64,000 bases of DNA from Macrostomum hystrix (GCA_950097015.1 CATNEN010000038.1:10197501-10261500), one strand, 5' to 3'. Shown: positions 1-11,475, counted from the first letter of the stretch. The notes: generated by a model from the letters alone, not told the origin. Program-made: numbers and translations.

Positions 1-1732
1 GCCGACCGAGCAGCTGCCAGAAGCGGCGCTGCGCAACTGGCTGGAGGACCAAGAGCTCACCAGCTCAGTCCTGGTGCTAATCAGCACCGGTCAAGTTAAC
101 CGGTGGACGCGTCAGCTTCTTGGCTTCCTCGACTGTCTGATCATCTTTTGCGACGCTGACACTGAACAAGCCGAATCTAGCGGCGAGCTGCCCAGTCCAG
201 CTGAGCAGTTGTACTCAAGTATGCACCGCAGTCGACTACACGTAGCAATTCTTCATCCGTTGACGCTTTGCCCAGTTCCGGAGGGCACGTCGCTGCGCTT
301 TTTACGAAATCGGAGGTAAAAAATAGTTAGCAGCACAGGACCTTTTGCAGACACACCCCCACAGGTGTGTACATCTGCCCTGACTTACTTATCATCAGGT
401 AGTGCACACTCTCAGTGTGTTTTGGGTGTTTGCCCCGATGCGCGCGAATTGACCGATAAGCACCAAGCCTTCTCACCGTGGCTGCGCTTCAAATTTATGT
501 GTGGCTTCGCCTTGCATTTAACATGATGCCAATCTAAATCGTTAAATCGTTATTTTGATGCATCGAGAACTCTTTCACGAAAGCAAACCTACGCCACTAC
601 TTAAAGTAGCATGTTTAAGCTTAAGCCGCTAAATTTTTCACGCAGGTTTTGGGCGCAGCGCCACTATCATGTGCGCTGCAGCACTGGACGCTACAAGCTG
701 CGCGATGCTGCTACACAAATTGGTCAGCCGCCGGCTTCACACGATGCCTCCTACTCGGATTTGGCTCGCCTGATGCGCTGCGTCACGGGCGCTGGCGTCG
801 GCCTGGCCTTTGGCAACGCGGCGCCATTCGGCCTAGCCAATCTCGGAGTACTGGAGGCTCTGTTAGCCGACGGTGTCGCCGTCGACATGATTGCCGGCAG
901 CGGATTGGGCGCGCTGACCGCTGCCGCCTGGGCGCTGCACACCGGTGATTTGGGGGCCACCCGGGCCAGCCTGCAGCGTCACTGGGCGTGCATTAATTCG
1001 CGTTGGTCACGCCTACGCGATATCACCTTGCCGCTAGTGTCTATCTACACCGGTGCTAGTCTCAACGCTTCGCTGCGGAGCCTGTTTGGCAGCCGGCGTC
1101 AAGCTGAGGACCTCTGGCTGCCCTTCGTGGCCGTCAGCACCGACCTGGTGGCGGTCCAGGCTGTGACGCACACAACCGGTACTCTGTGGCGCTCCGTGCG
1201 AGCCAGCTGCGGCCAGGTTGGCGTCTATCCACCAGTGTGGGAACCGCGCACAGGTCGGCTGCTATTGGACGGTGCGCACACTGACCGCCTGCCCGCGTGC
1301 ACACTTCGGCGCTGCCTGAAGGCTCGCTGGGTTGTCGCCGCCGCTATGGAGAGCAAAATGCGCCTGCAACTCGGCACCTACCTGGTGTTCGGCGACTACG
1401 TGTCCGGCTTCACCGAGCTGGCGCGCTCTTTGAACCCGTTCAGGCTGACACCATTAGCGCCTAGCGGGGCCGAAATCCAGGCCGCTCTCGCCTATCTGGC
1501 GGCATCCGACGAAGTGCCAATTGGTGGAGCCAATGACGACGCAGGCAATCACGAAGCTGCAGCTGCCAGAGAGAGCTGGTGCATCACGGTGCGACCGGAT
1601 CCCAGCTTCTCGGATGCGAGCGCTGTTGAAGCCGAGCGCTGGCGCGGCTACTGGTCTGTGCGACGGCGTCTGCTGCGACTCGAAACCTTTGTCCGAGCGG
1701 CTCTTCGTGGTTGCGGCAATTTGTCAGCATGA
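1..1732 (+). CDS. Neuropathy target esterase-like (PNPLA6/7 family) C-terminal region, probable pseudoenzyme; partial at 5' end
   Basis: Two exons, 2-315 and 646-1732, join in phase across a 330-nt intron (AG|GTAAAA donor, TTTTTCACGCAG acceptor) and give 466 residues to a TGA stop. In NTE this region lies between the cyclic-nucleotide-binding domains and the end of the patatin phospholipase domain, which hydrolyses (lyso)phosphatidylcholine at the ER. Collinear family landmarks are RWTRQLLGFLDCLIIF, then SYSDLARLMRCVTG, GVLEALLADGVAVDMIAGSG, LPLVSIYTGASLNASLRSLF, DLWLPFVAVSTD, TLWRSVRAS and LLLDGAHTDRLP. The aspartate of the DG[GA] motif is present. The nucleophile elbow, GTSIG in NTE, reads GSGLG, putting Gly at the Ser position, and the GGGGARG oxyanion loop reads GNAAPFG. 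The frame is open and GC-rich, so a maintained inactive paralogue seems likelier than a decayed gene. The N-terminal exons lie before the window. AATAAA signals occur at 1815-1820 and about 1918-1923. Confidence 0.87.
316..645 (+). other. NTE-like gene intron carrying a SINE fragment
   Basis: This 330-nt intron lies between the two NTE-like exons. About 345-520 matches the copy at 14035-14245: both have the acacac/ggtgtgtacat segment, then 'ccctgact', a 'cactctca' stretch and 'caccaagccttctc'. It is therefore a degraded member of the second tRNA-derived SINE family described below. Confidence 0.6.
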
Positions 1733-2460
1733 CATTGAGAAACTTGGTTGCCCGACAGGAGAAAGATGGTTGCGTGCGAATGTTTTTTGTTTTTTTTTAA
1801 TGAAGTTTAGATTTAATAAATGCTTCGCTTGATGTCAACCACGTCATCTACGTACAGCTTTAAAGAAATGAAAATCCGAAGGAGTGTACAATCTCTTATA
1901 AACATCGGTTTTGTTCTAATAAATCAAAAGTGTGCAACAGACGCATCAGCTGTAGATAACGATTCGCTGACTCCTGGGTGGCCCCCAAACAGCTCCGCCT
2001 TCCACCTTCGTCTGGGGCTCACCTGCGTTTAGTCACTGCTCAAGAATAAAATTTTGGCCAGAGAAAGACGGACAGTTTCAAGTGGGCCTTGCAGTCGGGT
2101 GGTAGCTGCGCCCCAGCTCAGGTACGCCCTCTGCGCAGAATTTTTTTCTTCATTGGCTCTGTTGCTATTCTAGGCTTCCCCAAATGCAGCTGTTGGTCGA
2201 AGAAGAAGTGTGACAATTCTGTGTAGACTGGACGGCATAGTTTAGCTGCTAATATTGCTGCTAGTCCAAACCCCCGGCCTCTTGAAGGTGTCAGTCACCT
2301 CAGGGTGGAGGGTGTGTGGTAGCAACCAATGCAAAGTCACGATTAATATACTGCTCCGCTTCCTATACCGTAAAAACGTTTGCTTCCAATTGTTGCAGAA
2401 GCGTAAGTCGATTGCATTTGTTTGATTGATTTTTCGATTTCTTGGTTCGATTAGGCTTGC
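1733..2460. other. 3' flank of the NTE-like gene, no further gene seen
   Basis: Holds the two candidate polyadenylation signals of the NTE-like gene and then unremarkable mixed sequence. Short open frames here show no recognisable domain. Confidence 0.6.
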
Positions 2461-2468
2461 TTCTTTAG

Positions 2469-4410
2469 TTGTGTCATCTGAGTATTCTTAGGTTGAGTCA
2501 TGTGAGAGTGCTTTGGTTGTGTCATGTGAGAGTGCTTTGGTTGAGTCATGTGAGAGTGCTTTGGTTGTGTCATGTGAGAGTGCTTTGGTTGTGTCATGTG
2601 AGTATTCTTAGGTTGAGTCATGTGAGAGTGCTTAAGTTGTGTCATATGAGTGTGCTTTGGTTGAGTCATGTGAGAGTGCTTAAGTTATGTCATATTAGTG
2701 TGCTTAGGTTGAGTCATGTGAGAGTGCTTTGGTTGAGTCATCTGAGTATTCTTAGGTTGAGTCATGTGAGTGTGCTTTGGTTGTGTCATCTGAGTATTCT
2801 TAGGTTGAGTCATGTGAGAGTGCTTTGGTTGAGTCATCTGAGTATTCTTAGGTTGAGTCATGTGAGTGTGCTTTGGTTGTGTCATCTGAGTATTCTTAGG
2901 TTGAGTCATGTGAGAGTGCTTTGGTTGAGTCATCTGAGTATTCTTAGGTTGAGTCATGTGAGAGTGCTTTGGTTGAGTCATGTGAGAGTGCTTTGGTTGT
3001 GTCATCTGAGTATTCTTAGGTTGAGTCATGTGAGAGTGCTTTGGTTGTGTCATCTGAGTATTCTTAGGTTGAGTCATGTGAGTGTGCTTTGGTTGTGTCA
3101 TCTGAGTATTCTTAGGTTGAGTCATGTGAGAGTGCTTTGGTTGTGTCATCTGAGTATTCTTAGGTTGAGTCATGTGAGAGTGCTTTGGTTGAGTCATCTG
3201 AGTATTCTTAGGTTGAGTCATGTGAGTGTGCTTTGGTTGTGTCATCTGAGTATTCTTAGGTTGAGTCATGTGAGTGTGCTTAGGTTGAGTCATGTGAGAG
3301 TGCTTTGGTTGTGTCATCTGAGTATTCTTAGGTTGAGTCATGTGAGAGTGCTTTGGTTGTGTCATCTGAGTATTCTTAGGTTGAGTCATGTGAGAGTGCT
3401 TTGGTTGTGTCAGCTGAGTATTCTTAGGTTGAGTCATGTGAGAGTGCTTTGGTTGTGTCATCTGAGTATTCTTAGGTTGAGTCATGTGAGAGTGCTTTGG
3501 TTGTGTCATCTGAGTATTCTTAGGTTGAGTCATGTGAGAGTGCTTTGGTTGTGTCATCTGAGTATTCTTAGGTTGAGTCATGTGAGTGTGCTTTGGTTGT
3601 GTCATGTGAGAGTGCTTTGGTTGTGTCATTTGAGAGTGCTTTGGTTGAGTCATGTGAGAGTGCTTTGGTTGAGTCATCTGAGTATTCTTAGGTTGAGTCA
3701 TGTGAGTGTGCTTTCGTTGTGTCATGTGAGAGTGCTTTGGTTGTGTCATGTGAGAGTGCTTAGGCTGTGTCATGTGAGAGTGCTTAGGCTGTGTCATGTG
3801 AGAGTGCTTTGGTTGTGTCATGTGAGAGTGCTTAGGCTGTGTCATGTGAGAGTGCTTAGGCTGTGTCATGTGAGAGTGCTTTGGTTGTGTCATGTGAGTG
3901 TGCTTAGGCTGTGTCATCTGAGTATTCTGAGGTTGTGTCATGTGAGAGTGCTTAGGCTGTGTCATGTGAGAGTGCTTAGGCTGTGTCATGTGAGAGTGCT
4001 TTGGTTGTGTCATGTGAGTGTGCTTTCGTTGTGTCATGTGAGAGTGCTTTGGTTGTGTCATGTGAGAGTGCTTAGGCTGTGTCATGTGAGAGTGCTTAGG
4101 CTGTGTCATGTGAGAGTGCTTAGGCTGTGTCATGTGAGAGTGCTTAGGCTGTGTCATGTGAGAGTGCTTTGGTTGTGTCATGTGAGAGTGCTTAGGCTGT
4201 GTCATGTGAGAGTGCTTAGGCTGTGTCATGTGAGAGTGCTTTGGTTGTGTCATGTGAGTGTGCTTAGGCTGTGTCATCTGAGTATTCTGAGGTTGTGTCA
4301 TGTGAGAGTGCTTAGGCTGTGTCATGTGAGAGTGCTTAGGCTGTGTCATGTGAGAGTGCTTTGGTTGTGTCATGTGAGTATTCTGAGTTTGAGTCATGTG
4401 AGTGTGCTTT
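2469..4410. repeat. 24-bp minisatellite, about 80 copies, rich in TGAGTCA
   Basis: Units vary around two versions, one containing GTCATGTGAGAGTGCTTTGG and one containing GTCATCTGAGTATTCTTAGG. Between about 2700 and 3600 they alternate, forming a 48-bp higher-order unit. Beyond about 3720 a different local pattern appears, with runs of 'cttaggctgt' units, and the 3720-3960 block is largely repeated at 4020-4320. Because 24 is divisible by 3, both strands stay open for hundreds of codons; these frames are artefacts. The first half has roughly 30 exact TGAGTCA heptamers. Confidence 0.97.
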
Positions 4411-5265
4411 GGTTGTTTCAGAACTTTTGTCATTATATCTATAATTTATCTAAAGATATTTCATCGAAAGCAAATAGAATAACAACCGTCAATATATATC
4501 AGGAAGCAAACAGCCCTAAATAAACTGACTTTTCAGAGGCAAATCACTAATGAAAGAGAAATATATTTGTACAATTGATTAGCAGTTAAATTAGCAGCAG
4601 GACTCTGTGTAAGGTAGAAAAATGAGTTGCATGAATTCAAAAGTTATGTAAGCAGGGAAAAATTAGGCTTATCAAAACAGCTGTAAAGCACGAAATTGCT
4701 CCGCCACAATGTATAAACAGACCGAGTTAGACAGAAAACTTGTTGTATTTTTAAGCTAAATATGTACACAGTGGTGAAATATTAGGGAGGCACTTTTTAG
4801 GTAGATTTTGGTGCCCGCCAAAGAAGCCCAGAGTACTTTGTCGCGTCGTCACATCTTTCAAGTAATAGTACATTGGCCCTCATACGCGCTATCTCGCTAT
4901 GATCAATTCCATCGCCTGGCATTAAAATTTCGTCGCTTTTGTGTCATTTCTTACGTATTGCATGTGGCGTTTGCTATTGGAGTTCTTGCATAGGTTTTTG
5001 CCACCGAAGTGTTTTCGCAACTGAAGGCAACCGAAACATCGGAAGCCAGCAGGAGGGCATTTCTGTCAACAGAATTTCTAGCTATCGATTCTAATGACGA
5101 GCGATATTACTCTGAGGCGCGGGGGTTCCGGCAGACGTGTCCCTCACAGCAGGGAGTTCGCAGCACGAATTCGTCTACCAAGGCTTACCAGCGTATGGGG
5201 TACGAGTAGTGGGATAAAATGTCAACAGTTGCAAAGGCCGCCTGGTTTGATTGTCAAGCAGCAAT
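4411..5265. other. Intergenic stretch 3' of ROR
   Basis: AT-rich sequence between the 24-bp array and the ROR stop codon, presumably including the ROR 3' UTR. I found no recognisable gene and no canonical AATAAA on the minus strand close to the stop. Confidence 0.5.
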
Positions 5266-8200
5266 TCAGACGGCCATTGTGGACTGGAAGTTATGCCGCA
5301 AGCCCAGCTGCTGCTGCTGCCGCGGTGGTCCATGCAGCTGGTAGCTCTGCACCAGGGAGCTGCCGCCACCAGTACTGTACGCAGTTGTCGACCCAGCAGA
5401 GCCAGCGCTTGACCCTGGCGGACTCATCTGCGGCACCGGCACAGGAATGATCCGCTGGGAGGCCAGCTGCGGCATCAGCTGGGTTGTCGCCGCTGTCAGC
5501 CGCTCGCCGCTAAACGCCGTCGAGTTTGTGTGCCCAGCTGATGAGCCCTGCGAAGAATTTGACAGCTCCACCAGGAGCTCACTCTGCAACTGGCGCAACC
5601 GGTTGCGAAGCTCCGTAGCCGTCACTCGATGTACTATTGGCTGCGACCAGCACTCCAGCATGAGGCTGTACAGTTTTGACGGACAGTCCTGTGGGCAGGC
5701 CAGCAATTGACGCTGTCTCACCAGCTCAATTACCTCGCTGTTTGTATAGCCGTAGTAGGGCTGCAGGCCGTAGGACCAGATCTCCCAGAGCAGCACACCG
5801 AAACTGTACGCGTCACTGTACGTAGTAAACTGGCCGTATAGTGTGGCCTCCGGTGGCATCCAGCGAATTGGTAGGCGACTGCCCGGCCGCAGCAGGTAGT
5901 AATCGGGAGCGTATACGTCGCGGCACTGACCCAGGTCGCTCAGCTTGCAATCGAGTTTTTCGCCCAGCTGAATATTCCTGGCGGCGATGTCCCGGTGTAC
6001 TAAACAGCGAAGCGCTAGATATTCCACAGCTGATGCCACCTGGATGGCCATGTGGAACATCTGGGCCTGACTCAGCGGATCGTGATAATCTCCACTGTGA
6101 TCGCACCGCGGACTCCTATAGGCGAGGTACTCATGAAGGTCGCCGTGCGGCGGAAGCTCCATGGCCAGGCAGCGGGGACTCTGGCGTAACGACACACCAA
6201 GCAGGCGCAGCAGGTTCGGGTGGGACAGGCCGGCGAGGCGCTGCAGCTCCTGGGAAAATTCTTCCTGCAGAGCGGCGTCAGCGCCAGCGTTCAGGCACTT
6301 GATGGCAACGGGTGTCAGCGAGGTCTCGCTGTAGACGCCAATCAGTTCGCCTTTGTAGACCCGACCAAACGCTGATTCGCCGAGCTGCTCGCCAAAGCTT
6401 TCGGATTTTAATGATAGATGTTTCAATTGCCAATTGTTGACATGAATTTACTACTTTGGCTTATTAGATTTAACTAGAATAGAACTTCCCAAGTGATAAC
6501 TGGGAATAAAATTTATGAGAGATCTGGAGTTCGAGTCTCAGCTGCCACTCGAACTGCCCTAAGGATACCATTGAGGCAAATTATTAACTCGAGCTGAAAG
6601 CCAAAAAAACTTTACCGAATCTGTGTGATGGGGAACTCTTGCGCGTTGAGCAGCGGCGTTGAGCACTGAAGGTCCAGACGCACATCAGATTCGGACTTCT
6701 TCGTCACCGCCAGGCGCATCGCCTTGCCGCCGAGGCCATCTGAAGCTGCCGCGGCTGCAGCGTCTGCGGCTGCAGCCGCCTTTGCAGAGCGGCGATAGAC
6801 GCAACAGACAACGGTTAGCACGATGGCGATAATGACTAGAACTGCCAGGCTGATGCTGATCGGCAGAAGCTCCTTGATTGAAATGACAATGCCTCCGCTG
6901 TCACCTTTATCGCCTAATTGGTTTCTGTTGCTGCCGTCAAGGATTGCCGGACCTGAAGTTATTTCAAGTCGATTGAAGGAAACGTTGTTTGTGTTCTTCA
7001 AAGCTGAATTCTAAACTATTTTTATAATTAAAAAACCCACCTTCCCTATCTCGCTGTGGTGGCCGAGGTGTGTACCAAACTGGCGGTGGCGGTGGCGGTG
7101 GCGGCTTTGGACACTGTGGCACGTCGCAGTCCTCCCATTCGCCTGCTCCAGAAACGAAGCACCATGGCGGCGGATGTGGCCCAGCCACTGGCGGACTGCG
7201 ACACCGATTGTGACTGCCAACTGTGCTGTAGCCAGGGATAAGCGTCCACGGCAGGCAGACACGACCGGAGCGGCTGTGGGAAGCGGAGCCGCGATACGAA
7301 GTGGCGTCGCTGGCATTGTAGCAGTCCAGAACGGCTGGCCTGAGTGTTGGAAGTAGCGGTGGAGGCGGCGGCGGTCGTGGTGGAACAGGTGGCTTGACAG
7401 TTGACTGTTGCGTTGTGATCAGAGAGACGCACTGTTGGTTGCTGTTCTCCACTGGTAGCGAACCACAGTTTGGCAGCAGGCTGATGTAGTCTATGGCGTA
7501 GAAAATATTGGAGAGATGTACTTTTTCTATTATTCAATGTTTCCTAAATTACTAAAGGATTTCCTAAAGGACTATTAAATAGTAATCTTGACATTTTCAA
7601 AGTAGGCACTAGGTATCACAGCTTACCGACATCTGAGTGTGCATTCTCCTGAAAATAGCCCAGACTGGCTCGAAGTTTCTCGAAATTCTCCCGGCATCTA
7701 TGCTGCGTCACCAGCTGGCAGTCGCGACGGCACAGGCGCCGGGGCCGCGGGCCCGACAGTCCAGATCGCAGGCACTCGGGAAAATTGTACCGACACAGGG
7801 TCTCCATGAGAGGCTGCGTGCACTCTGTATCGTTCACCAGGTCAGCCATGCGTTGCAGCACTGTCAATGCGTGTTTTATTTGCGTTACAAAGCTTGAAAA
7901 TATTCTTAGACTGTTAGTCATCTGACTGCTTGATGCTTTTACTTGCTTCGTAGTTCCCTGGCGCTTCTTGTAAAAAGCGGCTTACTGGCTCGCAGCTTGA
8001 AGTGCTGCGAAATTGATTCTATTAACTCTGTTTACCTAAGGACAATAAGCCTAAGCTAAATTTTGAACGCATTTAGTTTTAACCTGTCTCTGTGGCCTTC
8101 ATTTATCTTTCTGATTAAAAAACTCCTCTGTCTGATCATCGCCCTCTCTCCACTATTCTGACTGTCAAGTTTCGCTTTCCAACCAGTTATTTCCTAGTGG

Positions 8201-9375
8201 GCCAACAAGCAAGCAGATACAACTCACACTGCAGCAGCTCCGCCTCTTTGTTATACTGAAACACATTCGACAGCACAAAGACGTCTCGCCCGCTTAGAAA
8301 GCTGCTGCAAACGTTCGGCTTGAAGTTCTGACAGAAGCCGGTCTCTGGTGCGCCGCCGGAGTCGCCATCAGAGGTCGCGGAAGAAGACGAAGAGGACGGC
8401 GGCCGCTTGTCTTTTTTAATCGGGCGCTGGGTGGGCAGAACGGTCAGCTTGCCAGTTGTCTCAGCGCTGCCGCCGAGGTTGCTGCCGACGCATCGGTACC
8501 ACCCAGAGTCCGACACTTTCAGCTGGCGGATTTGTAGACTGCCGTTGGCATGCGAAATGCGGTGAATGACGAAGAAATGACGAACGAACGAACGAACGAA
8601 CGAACGAACAAACGAACGAACGAACGAACGAACGAACAAACGAACGAACGAACGAACGAACGAACGAACAAACGAACGAACGAACGAACGAACGAACGAA
8701 CGAACGAACGAACGAACGAACGAACGAACGAACGAACGAACGAACGAACGAACGAACGAACGTGCGAACGAATGAACGAGCGAACGAACGAACGAACGAA
8801 TGAACGAGCGAACGAACTAACTAACAAAAACAAACAATCGAACAAATACAGACGAAAAATAATATTTCAACTTGAGCTTACAGAGCTCCATACAGGGTGA
8901 CTTCAGGTTTCAGTCTGACATCATGGCCACCATCTCCGATGGGAACTGCGTCCTTAAACCATACATAAGTTGGCATCGGTTTACCAACAATATCACAATA
9001 GATGGTGACCGACTCGCCCAAGTATTTTGTCTCATTAACGATATCTCTTGCCAGTGTGATTGAGTGGCGCGTGATCAATGGATCGTCCGGGTTGCGCCGG
9101 ATATTGTCTGGTCTGTGGGTGGTTGTCGTGCAATTCGAATTGTACTTTAACGTGAGAATAGGGGTTGTCGCAAGTCGCGAGATTTCTGGCTGAACATTCA
9201 GCGCGGCTTACATGACGGGCAGTGAGCCAACATCGCTGTACACAGGTTTCGGCGCCTCCGTAGCCAACACCGGTCCAGCCAGCACAGCAGCGAAGATGAC
9301 ACATGCCGTGTAAGCGAGCTTGAGCACTGATTGACCCCACAGAGACGCCCGAACTCTGATCTGGCAGAGTGACAT
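5266..9375 (-). CDS. ROR: ROR-family receptor tyrosine kinase (Ig - Frizzled CRD - kringle - TM - kinase), complete, 7 exons
   Basis: Exons on the minus strand: 9375-9212, 9112-8882, 8538-8228, 7860-7627, 7490-7041, 7003-6616 and 6397-5266. Phases match and the 2910 nt encode 969 aa. Order of parts: signal peptide 1-38 (hydrophobic 17-38, ALA end); Ig with Cys94, Trp106 and DSGWYRC ending at Cys148; Frizzled-type cysteine-rich domain about 201-334; kringle 370-440 with six cysteines (370, 392, 410, 424, 435, 440); proline-rich linker; membrane span about 509-533; kinase from about 594. Kinase residues are GESAFG, Lys626 in VAIK, HRDIAARN (Asp729), DLG 747-749 (DLG instead of DFG is usual in ROR) and LPIRWMPPE. 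A Ser/Gln-rich tail follows. The Ig+Fz+kringle combination defines ROR, a Wnt5-type co-receptor at the plasma membrane. The start is the ATG before the signal peptide. Any upstream 5' UTR exon was not determined. Confidence 0.93.
6398..6615 (-). other. ROR intron 6 with a tRNA-like fragment
   Basis: A 218-nt intron before the kinase exon. On the plus strand about 6525-6550 reads GGAGTTCGAGTCTC, which resembles a Pol III B box, so a SINE remnant is likely. Confidence 0.4.
7004..7040 (-). other. 37-nt intron of ROR between kringle/linker exon and transmembrane exon
   Basis: The donor G|GTGGGT and acceptor AATTCAG|CT give a phase-consistent join. Skipping it restores the frame from the proline-rich linker into the transmembrane exon. 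It is AT-rich inside. At 37 nt it is near the minimum size for animal spliceosomal introns. Confidence 0.8.
8539..8881 (-). repeat. (CGAA)n tetranucleotide array filling ROR intron 2
   Basis: About 8580-8820 is an almost pure CGAA repeat, or TTCG on the transcribed strand, with a few 'acaaacg', 'gtgcg' and 'atgaacgag' interruptions. It occupies most of the 343-nt intron that splits the Ig domain coding sequence between GAL and LQIRQL. The acceptor is CAACGGCAG|T, so the pyrimidine-rich TTCG repeats and a short 'catttcttcgtcattc' stretch lie in place of a standard polypyrimidine tract. Confidence 0.95.
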
Positions 9376-9464
9376 TTGTCTAAAGGAGCCTGGAACGGTT
9401 CAAGAATATATCAGTTTAGGGACCCTTTGCCAATTCGAAACTTTCATGCTCTGACTCTCACCTG

Positions 9465-10170
9465 AGTTCACTCTCACTCTCACTAGCACCTTCACTGATT
9501 CTCACCGTCTCTTATCCTGAATCTCACCGTCTCGCATCCTGACTCTCACCGTCTCTTATCCTGACTCTCACCGTCTCCTATCCTGACTCTCACCGTCTCT
9601 TATCTTGACTCTCACCGTCTCCTATCCTGACTCTCACCGTCTCTTATTCTGACTCTCACCGTCTCTTATCCTGACTCTCACCGTCTCTTATCCTGACTCT
9701 CACCGTCTCCTATCCTTACTCTCACCGTCTCTAATCCTGACTCTCACCGTCTCTTATCCTGACTCTCACCGTCTCTATCTTGACTCTCACCGTCTCCTAT
9801 ACTGACTTTCAACGTCTCTTATCCTGACTCTCACCGTCTCCTATCCTGACTCTCACCGTCTCTTATCCTTACTCTCACCGTATCTTATCCTGACTCTCAC
9901 CGTCTCTTATCCTGACTCTCACCGTCTCTTATCCTGACTCTCACCGTCTCCTATCCTGACTCTCACAGTCTCCTATCCTGACTCCGATCGTTTCTTATCC
10001 TGACTCTCACCGTCTCTTATCCTGACTCTCACCGTCTCCTATCCTGACTCCGATCGTTTCTTATCCTGACTCTCACCGTCTCTTATCCTGACTCTCACCG
10101 TCTCTTATCCTGACTCTCACCGTCTCCTATCCTGACTCTCACCGTCTCTTATCCTGACTCTTACGGTCCC
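9465..10170. repeat. 22-bp minisatellite upstream of ROR, about 32 copies
   Basis: The unit is built from CTGACTCTCACCGTCTC plus TTATC or CTATC. Most copies differ by one or two bases; a few carry 'ctccgatcgtttc'. It begins about 90 bp 5' of the ROR start codon, so it lies in or next to the ROR promoter or 5' UTR. Confidence 0.95.
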
Positions 10171-10859
10171 AATCTGACTATCTTGCGAATTGTATCTGCA
10201 CCAAATAGCAGCGAATTCAGTATAACAATGAGAAACTTATTTTAAGCAGACTAATTTAGCAAATGTGCAAATTAGACACATTTGAGTAAACACAAAACTA
10301 TTAAGCTGTCCCTGGATGGGGCATCCGTATGCTCATCGAGAATTTGAGGCGCCATCAAGAGCGGTTGCCAATGACGCGCCGCGGACTCAGTAAAACAGTC
10401 AGGCGACAATGACAGTTTTATAGAGGATTTTGCATTTCTGGTTTCGTGGAAAGTGGGGAATAATTCAAGTAACTGCCCAGACCAGACCAAACCACAAGCT
10501 CAGTGGCATTTTTGGACTCAAATGGGAAGCTTTAGTGTCGCCATGCAGTCTCTGCTCTCCCTCAATGTACACACTCTCATTCTCTCGCACAAGTTTATTA
10601 AACAATATAATTTATTCACAACAAAAACAGGGGCCCAGTCACGCACGAGATTCGGGAACGTGTTTATAAGCTAAACAATTAACCAAATGAGGTTTATCAA
10701 TCAAATATTTTTGAATAATGGACACCTGAGTGCTTTAAATTACTGAGACAATTTTTTGTTTGTTTACAAGCTTTTTGCCAAATTCAATTTGCTAATATCG
10801 TAGAGTTTAAAGAAAAATGGAATTAGAAAAAATGAAACATTGGTAGACAAAGTACAAGT

Positions 10860-11475
10860 AGATTAGATTGTACACAGGGTAGAGGAGAAAGTAGATAAGG
10901 TAGAGGAGATTGTAGATAAGGTAGAGGAGATGGTAGATAAGTGAGAGAAGATAGTAGATAAGGCAGAGGAGATGGTAGATAACGTAGAGCAGATGGTAGA
11001 TAAGGTAGAGGAGATGGTAGATAAGGTAGAGGAGATGGTAGATAAGGTAGAGGAGATGGTAGATAAGGTAGAGGAGATGGTAGATAAGGTAGAGGAGATG
11101 GTAGATAAGCGAGAGAATATTGGTAGATAAGGTAGAGAGGATGGTAGATAAGGTAGAGAGGATGGTAGATAAGGTGGAGGAGATGGTAGATAAGGTAGAG
11201 GAGATGGTAGATAAGGTAGAGGAGATGGTAGATAAGGTAGAGGAGATGGTAGATAAGCGAGAGAATATTGGTAGATAAGGTAGAGAGGATGGTAGATAAG
11301 GTAGAGAGGATGGTAGATAAGGTGGAGGAGATGGTAGATAAGGTAGAGGAGATGATAAATAAGTGAGAGAAGATTGGTCGATAAGGTAGAGTATAAGGTA
11401 GAGATAAGGTAGAAATGGTCGAGGAGATGTTAGATAAGGTAGGGAAGGTGGTAGATAAGGGAGAGTAGATTGTAG
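10860..11475. repeat. 21-bp minisatellite, about 29 copies
   Basis: The unit is close to GTAGATAAGGTAGAGGAGAT plus one base, with variants 'gagagaatattg' and 'ggtggagg'. Segments around 11100-11260 and 11230-11350 share the same order of variants, which suggests block duplication. Long open frames on the minus strand follow from the 21-bp length and are not genes. Confidence 0.95.

Noticed and set aside
2469-4523. 684-codon and antisense 582-codon open frames
   Set aside because: Both are translations of the 24-bp array (8-residue period). Any array with a unit divisible by 3 and lacking stops stays open.
8550-8900. NERTNERT and RSFVRSFV frames
   Set aside because: CGAA tetranucleotide repeat inside a ROR intron.
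9035-9340. 101-codon frame as the ROR N-terminus
   Set aside because: It is in the wrong frame. The frame starting at 9375 gives a good signal peptide and splices at 9212/9112 into the Ig domain.
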